Source of the DNA: JBMZCV01 sp049613665
GTDB taxonomy: Bacteria > Bacteroidota > Bacteroidia > Chitinophagales > UBA2359
Direction: 5' to 3'
NCBI GenBank assembly: GCA_049613665.1
Contig: JBMZCV010000068.1
Coordinates: 1 to 23,699, forward strand
DNA: 23,699 nucleotides
The stretch's first letter is position 1. Each line of letters begins with the position of its first letter. The translations under genes and the position numbers were made by a program. The notes beneath the pieces are model-generated. The model saw only the letters and a list, made by a program, of their open reading frames with translations, ran no database searches and had not been told where the DNA came from. Positions 15,805 through 21,891 of this stretch are shown piece by piece.

Positions 15805-16530
15805 TTAACTTCCCCTAAAAGGCTCTAAAATTTTGGTATAAAAAGACTTACTTACCTCTTCTTTTGCCACCATATAAGCAGTCGGATAAATTCGTTTTAA
15901 GTGTGTATCTATGTCCTGCACCGTCACACGTCCATCTTTATCTTTATCTAAGCCAGCATTCATTTTGTAAGCCACTGAAGGCTTGGCATACATTGTATAA
16001 CAAAAACCTTCTGGAATAGCTTTTGGATATAAAATAGCCAAATATAATTGCGTTAAATTTTCATATTCTTGATATTTTTTTCGCATTAGATTCAAATATT
16101 TATACACAAAATCTAGCTGCTCGATATGATTCATGTTTCGTAGTTTTTCTACCGTAATATCAAAATCTTTAGCAGTAGTTGGCATAAATTGTATTAAGCC
16201 AGTTGCACCGCTGCCTTTAATGTTTTTTACAGAAGCATCGAAGCGACTTTCGGAGTGCATCACAGCCATGAGCCATTCGGGAGGCACAGCCAATTTTTCG
16301 CTAATTTCACGCACTTTTTGCTCAAAAGCATCAATGTTATAAACATAAGGTGTAGCTTTTTCCAATAAATACAACTCATTTGGTTTGCTATGTAAAATAG
16401 CTGTTGCTGCACTTTGTCGGTCGCTTAGGCGATACGTCAAAAAATTTGTGGTCAATACAAGTAGCAGCAAGATTAAAACGCTCTTGTAGTCAAGGCGTAT
16501 TACTCCGTCTTTCAATTTTATAGGTCTCAT
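15805..16530 (-). CDS. Lytic transglycosylase-like protein with an EF-hand loop
   Basis: 241 residues. The open frame reaches a TTG at 16545, but the ATG at 16530 is preferred. A single membrane anchor lies at about 17-33 and places the rest in the periplasm. The SLT-type lysozyme domain covers about 80-190. It has HSESRF with the presumed catalytic acid E94, then GATGLIQFMPTTA at 108-120, the classic G.GL.Q.MP motif. The enzyme would cleave peptidoglycan glycan strands to anhydro-muropeptides. Residues 195-206 read DKDKDGRVTVQD, a textbook 12-residue EF-hand calcium loop (D at 1, 3, 5 and 12, G at 6, V at 8). It sits after the catalytic helices, as in a few lytic transglycosylases such as MltB/Slt35. 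The gene is isolated, with gaps of about 500 bp on both sides. Confidence 0.82.
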   Translation of the reverse strand: MRPIKLKDGVIRLDYKSVLILLLLVLTTNFLTYRLSDRQSAATAILHSKPNELYLLEKATPYVYNIDAFEQKVREISEKLAVPPEWLMAVMHSESRFDASVKNIKGSGATGLIQFMPTTAKDFDITVEKLRNMNHIEQLDFVYKYLNLMRKKYQEYENLTQLYLAILYPKAIPEGFCYTMYAKPSVAYKMNAGLDKDKDGRVTVQDIDTHLKRIYPTAYMVAKEEVSKSFYTKILEPFRGS

Positions 16531-17034
16531 CTTTGTATTTTGCAATTATTTAAAATGTGAATAAAATGTATAAAATGTTGATAGTTTTTTTCTGAATGTT
16601 GATAAAACAAGATTGCTTTGATAGTCTGCTTTTTGAGTTTAAAAAAATAGAAAACCTAAAGCAATTAATTTTGAAGCTTTAAAATAGCATTTTACTAAAT
16701 GTGCTTACTTTCAAAATATCTTGTTTAGTAAGTGATGTGGTAAAATTAAACTATTTTTTAGAATTAAACTAATTTTTTTAGTTTAAGGTTTAATCTTAAA
16801 GACCAAAAAAACGACATTTGCACTTACATGCTTATATTTTATTATTTATAAGTGCTTGAAAATGAATAATCAAATGTAAAAACTATCATACATTATTAAA
16901 TACTATTTTTTTTAGTAATTTATCATTTTTTTTTTCTGTAACAAACATAATTGCATAAAAAAAGCGATAACTTTCAATCGTTATCGCTTTTTTGCTAAAA
17001 ATATAATACCATTCAAATTCACTCAAAATGGAGT
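16531..17034. other. Intergenic region; small hairpins only
   Basis: About 500 bp without a gene. TTAAACTAA at 16764-16772 pairs perfectly with 16778-16786 around a 5-T loop, and a direct partial copy (ATTAAACTATTTTTTAG) lies just before it near 16745. The terminator of the next gene is at 16957-16993. No promoter consensus was seen before the ATG at 16530. Confidence 0.45.
16957..16993 (-). terminator. Intrinsic terminator of the phosphoesterase-like gene
   Basis: A 14-bp perfect stem (AAAAAAGCGATAAC at 16958-16971 with 16980-16993) and an 8-nt loop. On the - strand it ends in seven T. It lies about 40 bp past the stop codon at 17035. Confidence 0.8.
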
Positions 17035-17982
17035 TTATTGAGTGGCCAAAAGAGAGTCTAAATCCAAAAATTGCCAGCTAAAAGTTTTCGTTTCGATATT
17101 TCGATGCAGCTCTAATACCTTATCTGGCCCAAAAGCAATTACAAAAGAATCTTCGTCAATAGTGGTAAGTGGATAGGTATTGTTGATACCCGAACCTAAA
17201 AAATAAATACCATCGGCGGTTTGATATTCATACTCTTTGGCACGAGTTCCGAAGTCGCCGCTAATAAAAACAACTTGTATATTACGCTCTTGAACAGCTT
17301 GCATTTTGGGATAAACCAACTCGTGAAAACGACCTGTTGGCTCGCAAGCAAATGGCAATTCGGGCAAATAAGAGTTTGGGTCAGATTGATTGATGTCTTC
17401 GATATAATCGGAAACGAGTGAGTGATGATGCAAAACTACCAGATGTGAAGCTTTAGTTATAGTGTCGCTTATTGTTTCCAACATAGCATACTGTTGGTTT
17501 TGCAAGTCGCACTCGTCTTCGCCTTCAGGCACTTTCGCCTGCGGATGGTTGAGGTTAGTATTTAGCACAACAAGACACATACCATCTACATAAGTAGCAT
17601 AAAAAGTAGGTCTTTTTGTAAAATCGGTGATGTATTGCACATTGCGTTGTCGGACATCATGATTGCCCAAAGCCCAATGTGTATTGGAGGAAGCGATTGA
17701 AAACAAATTGTTGAGATAAGACATTGTTTGCGGTTCTTTGGTAGTTTCGGTACAAATATCGCCACCGAGCCAAATCTGATGATAAGGCGAAAAATCAAAC
17801 TGCTCAAGGCGAGGATCTACCTTATTGCCTTGTGCATAATAGGCCCAATCATAAGTGTGTCCTAGAAAAATATACTTTTTCTCAATTACAGGAGCAATAT
17901 AAGGCACTTCTGGCGTTTTTTGGCAAGAAGCAAACAAAAGTATTATACAAAAATTAAGAAAGAATAAGCGAGATAGTTTCAT
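17035..17982 (-). CDS. Metallophosphoesterase-like lipoprotein
   Basis: 315 residues. The signal segment ends in the lipobox LFASC (C20), so it is predicted to be an envelope lipoprotein. The calcineurin-like fold is indicated by WLGGDI (GGD, 73-75), WALGNHD (GNHD, 106-109) and VVLHHHS (184-188), which supply metal ligands of the central and C-terminal motifs. Two standard motifs are altered. The first motif (DxH) is replaced by FLGHTYD (39-45), and the last (GHxH) reads SGDFG (241-245). The metal centre may therefore hold fewer ions or bind differently. Substrate is unknown. I recall similar lipoproteins in Bacteroidota, so the variation may be a subfamily trait rather than decay. It has its own terminator (16957-16993). 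Confidence 0.75.
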   Translation of the reverse strand: MKLSRLFFLNFCIILLFASCQKTPEVPYIAPVIEKKYIFLGHTYDWAYYAQGNKVDPRLEQFDFSPYHQIWLGGDICTETTKEPQTMSYLNNLFSIASSNTHWALGNHDVRQRNVQYITDFTKRPTFYATYVDGMCLVVLNTNLNHPQAKVPEGEDECDLQNQQYAMLETISDTITKASHLVVLHHHSLVSDYIEDINQSDPNSYLPELPFACEPTGRFHELVYPKMQAVQERNIQVVFISGDFGTRAKEYEYQTADGIYFLGSGINNTYPLTTIDEDSFVIAFGPDKVLELHRNIETKTFSWQFLDLDSLLATQ

Positions 17983-18249
17983 ATGATTTTTTTAATGAAA
18001 AACGGATTTTTTAAGTAAAATGATGCTTTTTTAGGAAACTTTTTAGCGATTTTTCGTCTTTATATAAGTAGTAAGACAGCAATATGCTAAAAAATGAAAA
18101 ATGATAGATTAATTTTCAATTTTTTAGCAGAAATTGTCTTTAGTAATGGCAAAAAATCTCAAACTTAAATCAACAAGTTATTTTTTGAACGTTACTTATC
18201 ATAAATAGTGCGTAGCATCTTATATCAAACAGAAACAAGAAACAAATTA

Positions 18250-19029
18250 ATGAATAACAGAATGATGGAACCTATTGTTCTTATTGATAAGAGCAAAGAA
18301 AAAGAAACCCATATTGTCACTTCAACGCTAAACTGTTTTGAGGATTTAGTCGAATCTGCACGTCGAATCAACAAAGGACTTTTTAGAGGTGACTGGGATT
18401 TGAGTTATATCAATCCTGAAACCAATAAATCAACGCCGATTAGTAGTCAAGAAGAGTTGGTAGAATATATTGATAGAGAGATTGATACATTTTATTGGAA
18501 CTATCAGAAGCCAGCATTCAAATTTCCTTTCGATTTGAAAAGCGACCATCGCAATAAAGAGTTTCGTGAAAAAAGCCGTACAAAAGAATATGTAGGCACT
18601 AAAACAGGAGAGTTTTCTTTCAATTTTGACCGCACTCGGCCAGATATTGTTGCAGCGATTCAATCTTTTTCGTATGCCAACTTAGGACAACGTTTTGTGG
18701 CTTATTTGATTGATTTTGTGATTTTTATGATCATTATCAAATTTTTCAAAATTTCGGCACCAGCACTTCTTTTTTGGTGGTTGTATTATGCTTTGTTAGA
18801 AAGTTCTGATATGCAGGCTACGGTCGGAAAAATGGTTATGGGGTTGAAAGTAACCGATATGAATGGCAAGAAAATAGGTTTTTGGCAAGCTACTATTAGG
18901 CATTTTGCCAAATATATTTCGATGATGTTTGTATGGTTTGGCTATATTTTGGCTCTTTTCACAAGTCGTCACCAAACATTTCACGACATTGTTGCGGACT
19001 GTCTTGTGATTGAAGATGACGAAAAATAA
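18250..19029 (+). CDS. RDD-family membrane protein
   Basis: 259 residues from the ATG at 18250; the frame opens at a GTG at 18208, but nothing supports that earlier start. Residues 1-140 form a soluble charged domain I do not recognise (FRGDWDLSYINPET, then EYIDREIDTFYWNY). The RDD domain occupies about 143-255. It starts with GQRFVAYLIDFVIFMIIIKFF (Arg and Asp of the RDD signature), then a second membrane segment FWWLYYALLESS. The conserved TVGKMVMGLKVTDMNGKKIGFWQATIRH block follows, then a third membrane segment and the HDIVADCLVI ending. RDD proteins are membrane proteins, some implicated in transport, but most lack a defined function. It stands alone between divergent and convergent neighbours, with a terminator at 19080-19118. 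Confidence 0.8.
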   Translation: MNNRMMEPIVLIDKSKEKETHIVTSTLNCFEDLVESARRINKGLFRGDWDLSYINPETNKSTPISSQEELVEYIDREIDTFYWNYQKPAFKFPFDLKSDHRNKEFREKSRTKEYVGTKTGEFSFNFDRTRPDIVAAIQSFSYANLGQRFVAYLIDFVIFMIIIKFFKISAPALLFWWLYYALLESSDMQATVGKMVMGLKVTDMNGKKIGFWQATIRHFAKYISMMFVWFGYILALFTSRHQTFHDIVADCLVIEDDEK

Positions 19030-19079
19030 AATCTAAATAATACTTGAAACTCAATTTTTTTTTCAAATTTTAGAGTACC

Positions 19080-19118
19080 AAAAATGTCAAATTGTTAAAG
19101 CAACAATTTGACATTTTT
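19080..19118. terminator. Bidirectional intrinsic terminator
   Basis: A 17-bp perfect stem (19080-19096 with 19102-19118; AAAAATGTCAAATTGTT on the left) and a 5-nt loop. It is followed by more T on the + side. It lies between the convergent genes ending at 19029 and 19199. An isolated variant DnaA box (TTATCCCCA on -, 19122-19130) directly follows. Confidence 0.85.
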
Positions 19119-19198
19119 TTTTGGGGATAACTGTTGAAGTGTGAGCAATTTTTAGCCAAAATTGTCGCAACATAAATAATTGTTTTTTGTAAAAAATG

Positions 19199-19843
19199 CT
19201 ACCACTCCTCTTCTATTTCTAGCTGTTCAACAATAGGATCTAAATCATCGAAAACTCTAAGACCTACTTTTTGCTCTTCGCCACCAGAGAGTTCAATAGC
19301 AAAAGGCTGAATAGTATTGACGATAGCTAAAACATTGTCGGCCGAAAAAGGCATTTTCAAAATAATAGGATATTCGCTACATAAATCGCTCAGAAAAGCA
19401 GGGGAAAAGTGCGTATGTTTTTGCAATATTTCCCAAGTATAGGCAGAAAAATCGAGGAGGAAATAGGCAATACCTTGATTTTGCGAAAAAAGCAGAGCTT
19501 CCAATCTATCGGCATCAAGAAATTCATTTATCTCTATTCGTTGAATGATAGTAGAAATAATAGGGTTTAATTTTGCAAAATTTAAATTTATATTAGTCTG
19601 AATATCAGATATTTGCAAGCTATTTGCTATTTCATTGATATAGTTTTCCTTTTGGTTGCCAAATTCTCCTATAATGCGTGGCCCCGTAATCCAGCCTATC
19701 ATTTCTTTTGCCAACGAAGTAGAAACACTATTTTTAGAATCTTTGTCAAAGTTGAAACTCATCATTTCGGTAAAAGTCGCAAAATAACGAGCATCAGAAA
19801 GGTTTGTAATATGACTTGCTTTTATTTTCGTATGTAGTTGCAT
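19199..19843 (-). CDS. TrpF-like (phosphoribosylanthranilate isomerase-like) protein, catalytic Cys lost
   Basis: 214 residues, the usual size of TrpF, the (beta-alpha)8-barrel enzyme that isomerises phosphoribosylanthranilate in tryptophan synthesis. The N-terminus IKASHITNLSDARYFA (7-22) aligns with the family opening KICGITNLEDA. GPRIIGEFGNQ (54-64) matches the strand-3 region, YFLLD (127-131) keeps the presumed catalytic Asp, and IELSGGEE (183-190) matches the phosphate-binding loop near the end. The general-base cysteine is replaced by S10 and the next Gly by H11, and the glycine-rich loop after the Asp is absent. It is not beside other trp genes. It is probably a divergent barrel with another role rather than a working TrpF. 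The frame is intact, so it is not an obvious pseudogene. Confidence 0.6.
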   Translation of the reverse strand: MQLHTKIKASHITNLSDARYFATFTEMMSFNFDKDSKNSVSTSLAKEMIGWITGPRIIGEFGNQKENYINEIANSLQISDIQTNINLNFAKLNPIISTIIQRIEINEFLDADRLEALLFSQNQGIAYFLLDFSAYTWEILQKHTHFSPAFLSDLCSEYPIILKMPFSADNVLAIVNTIQPFAIELSGGEEQKVGLRVFDDLDPIVEQLEIEEEW

Positions 19844-19868
19844 TATTTTTATATCTGTTTTTGCTAAA

Positions 19869-19895
19869 AAAAAACTCGCTTAAATTTGTTATTAA
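19869..19895. repeat. 27-bp repeat shared with 4511-4537
   Basis: AAAAAACTCGCTTAAATTTG followed by TTATTAA here; the copy at 4511 differs only in one base (TTGTTAA). It lies upstream of the TrpF-like gene. No function is evident. Confidence 0.5.
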
Positions 19896-19932
19896 ATAAA
19901 TCAACACCTATAAATTGTCAGGGAATCAAAAG

Positions 19933-19972
19933 AAAAAGCGACATGGCTATATGATAGCTATGTCGCTTTTTT
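19933..19972 (-). terminator. Intrinsic terminator of the rplU-rpmA operon
   Basis: An 18-bp stem with one G-T pair (AAAAAGCGACATGGCTAT at 19933-19950 with 19954-19971) and a 3-nt loop. It ends in T on the - strand and lies about 70 bp past the rpmA stop codon. Confidence 0.8.
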
Positions 19973-20038
19973 TATACTATAAAATTGATTTACAGCAATT
20001 ATTTTTTATTCGAAAAAAAATAAGTACAAAGAACTTAT

Positions 20039-20314
20039 CTATACTATTCTTTCTTCTACTGCAATAGGCTCAATAGAAATATAAGTTCTATTGTTGCGTC
20101 TTTTTCTGAACTTTACCATGCCATCACGCACAGCAAATACAGTATGGTCTCTTCCCAATCCTACACCTTCACCTGGGTGAAATTTTGTGCCTCGTTGACG
20201 CACAATGATGTTTCCAGATTGAGCAAATTGCCCACCATAAATTTTTACGCCTAATTGTTTACTTTCGGAATCACGACCGTTTTTCGAACTACCTTGACCT
20301 TTTTTATGTGCCAT
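20039..20314 (-). CDS. rpmA: 50S ribosomal protein L27
   Basis: 91 residues, the normal size. L27 sits near the peptidyl-transferase centre, where its N-terminal tail reaches toward the tRNA ends. Diagnostic sequence is MAHKKGQGSSKNGRDSESKQLGVK at the N-terminus (here split only for reading: MAHKKGQGSS, then KNGRDSESKQLGVK), followed by GNIIVRQRGTKFHPGEGVGLGRDHT-type wording. Translation begins directly with MAHKKG, with no cleavable extension of the kind found in Firmicutes. It follows rplU with a 140-bp gap that contains a copy of the dispersed repeat, which is unusually wide for this otherwise tight gene pair. It is probably co-transcribed with rplU and ended by the hairpin at 19933-19972. 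Confidence 0.98.
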   Translation of the reverse strand: MAHKKGQGSSKNGRDSESKQLGVKIYGGQFAQSGNIIVRQRGTKFHPGEGVGLGRDHTVFAVRDGMVKFRKRRNNRTYISIEPIAVEERIV

Positions 20315-20352
20315 GACACTTTAGATTTTTTAAAATTAATGAACTAATATAT

Positions 20353-20403
20353 GTTGAGTGCCAAGCACTATAATAAATATGTGACTGATTTGTGCCAACA
20401 TAT
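20353..20403 (-). repeat. Dispersed 68-bp repeat, copy E, inside the rplU-rpmA gap
   Basis: Read on the - strand it has ATGTTGGCACAAAT, an AT-rich spacer, then TATAGTGCTTGGCACTCAAC, matching the second half of copies A-C with similar spacing. The AGTGC-TTG-GCACT hairpin is intact. It would lie in the mRNA leader about 40-95 bases before the rpmA start. Confidence 0.5.
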
Positions 20404-20454
20404 TATTTTTAGAAATAAATCTATTTGATTATTCTAAACTAAGAAAACACTTAA

Positions 20455-20763
20455 CTATGCTATGCTATCTATTTTTAGCTTAGTTAAGTATTGGCGATGT
20501 CCGTTTTTTACACGGTAGCCTTTTCTTCTTTTCTTTTTGAAAACGATAACTTTATCGCCTTTCAAATGTTCTAAAACTGTTGCTTTGACACTTGCACCAT
20601 AAACAGTTGGTTTACCAACATTGATATCACCATCATTATCTGTCAATAAAACGTTGTCTATGTTGAGTTGTTCTCCTTCTTCAGCTTTCAAACGGTGAAC
20701 ATATATTTCTTGACCTTGCTCGACTTTAAATTGTTGTCCAGCTATTACTACTATTGCATACAT
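20455..20763 (-). CDS. rplU: 50S ribosomal protein L21
   Basis: 102 residues, the normal length. L21 is an early-assembly protein that binds 23S rRNA. The start is the ATG at 20763 (MYAIVVIAGQQFKV), the conserved family N-terminus. The open frame continues upstream to a TTG at 20790, but that lies inside the -7 promoter box, so it is not used. The basic loop FKKKRRKGYRVKNGHRQ and the ending T.L.I..I are typical. First gene of the rplU-rpmA operon, driven by the promoter at 20788-20795. Confidence 0.98.
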   Translation of the reverse strand: MYAIVVIAGQQFKVEQGQEIYVHRLKAEEGEQLNIDNVLLTDNDGDINVGKPTVYGASVKATVLEHLKGDKVIVFKKKRRKGYRVKNGHRQYLTKLKIDSIA

Positions 20764-20787
20764 AATTTCTTTCTTTTTTTGGACACG

Positions 20788-20795
20788 CAAAGGTA
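20788..20795 (-). promoter_or_regulatory. Bacteroidota-type -7 promoter box of rplU
   Basis: TACCTTTG on the - strand is a full match to the TAnnTTTG -7 element used by the Bacteroidota primary sigma factor. It lies 25-32 bases before the rplU ATG, implying a leader of about 20 nt. A clear -33 TTG is not seen; that region is T- and A-runs. An 8-bp inverted repeat (20791-20798 and 20824-20831) overlaps the box. Confidence 0.65.
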
Positions 20796-20854
20796 CATTT
20801 TTTTTTGTTTTAAAAAAAACTTCATGTACCTTTTTTATCTCTTTTTTAAATATT

Positions 20855-21703
20855 TTATTTCAAAGTGGCTAATCTTTTGTCAATCCAAGTTAAAACATAT
20901 TCCAAGACCTCATTTTTTTCGGGTTCGTTGTGCAGTTCGTGATAAAGCCCTTTCCACTCTTTAAAAGTAACATATTTAGGTGCTTTTTGAGCAAACTCTA
21001 CACTAGCCGTATGGTCTGTTATTCCATCTTTTGTACCGTGCATCAATAGCATCGGTATATCAAGCTGGTCTGCTATGGCCATCGATTCATTGGCATGTTG
21101 TGTGCCTTGAGAAAACAAACTTGCCGATATTTTGTCGTGTACCAATGGGTCAGCTTCATAGTCTTTTGCTACTTGTGGGTCTCGTGATAGCTGTGTTAAA
21201 TCAAGACCATTGCTTTCGGTATAGCTTCCCCAAACAATATTGGCTATCTTAGCAACTAGCAGTTTCGAACTTGGAATAGCTGCAACTGTTCGCAGCCAAG
21301 GAGCACTCACTATTACTCCTTTGATGCGTGGATTGTGTGTGAGTGCATGGTTGATAACCACATTTCCGCCCATGCTATGCCCATATACAAAACGAGGAAT
21401 ACTCCGAAATTTTTTGCTGGCTTCTTCTAGCAGTTTATCAATTTGATTGAGGAGGAGATGAAAAGCACTCACATGTCCTCGTTTTCCTTCAGATTGGCCA
21501 TGCCCTCTTAGGTCGCAGGCAATGACAGCAAAATCTTTTTTTATAAAAAAGTTGGCAAATTGCTCGTAGCGGCCGCTATGTTCGCCTAATCCATGAATGA
21601 GACAGATGACTCCTCGTAGTTTAAAATTATTGTCTGGTTGCCATGTTTGAGCAAAAACAAGCTGGCCATCAGGGCCATACCAATTGAAAGCAGTATGTTT
21701 CAT
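20855..21703 (-). CDS. Alpha/beta hydrolase, monoacylglycerol lipase-like
   Basis: 282 residues, normal for the family. It is a serine hydrolase with no signal peptide, so cytoplasmic; it probably cleaves monoacylglycerols or lysophospholipids. The oxyanion region is LIHGLGEHSGRY (35-46) and the CDLRGHGQSEG segment (63-73) is diagnostic of the monoglyceride-lipase/lysophospholipase group. The nucleophile elbow GHSMGG has S110, the acid is D225 in HGTKDGIT, and the base is H254 in LYHELHNEPEK. All three catalytic residues are present. The ATG directly precedes the first strand. The gene ends 91 bp before the rplU start, on the same strand, without a clear terminator between them, so some read-through into rplU is possible. 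Confidence 0.9.
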   Translation of the reverse strand: MKHTAFNWYGPDGQLVFAQTWQPDNNFKLRGVICLIHGLGEHSGRYEQFANFFIKKDFAVIACDLRGHGQSEGKRGHVSAFHLLLNQIDKLLEEASKKFRSIPRFVYGHSMGGNVVINHALTHNPRIKGVIVSAPWLRTVAAIPSSKLLVAKIANIVWGSYTESNGLDLTQLSRDPQVAKDYEADPLVHDKISASLFSQGTQHANESMAIADQLDIPMLLMHGTKDGITDHTASVEFAQKAPKYVTFKEWKGLYHELHNEPEKNEVLEYVLTWIDKRLATLK

Positions 21704-21891
21704 AATCGAATTACGTTATTTTTTGTAACTATTTGACAACAGGAATTTTGGTTAAAAAAAAAGTTTTATTTTCATCTCAAAAATCTATACCCAAACAGTT
21801 TCTATTTTTTTTGTATAAATATACATATTTGTTTCTATTTTTTGGCGTTTTGGCCAAAAGTTTACTTAAAAAACTTTTTTTGACAGGCTAT

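Noticed and set aside
19122..19130. Second origin signal at an isolated TTATCCCCA
   Set aside because: A single variant box next to a terminator. One 9-mer is expected by chance in AT-rich DNA and no cluster surrounds it.
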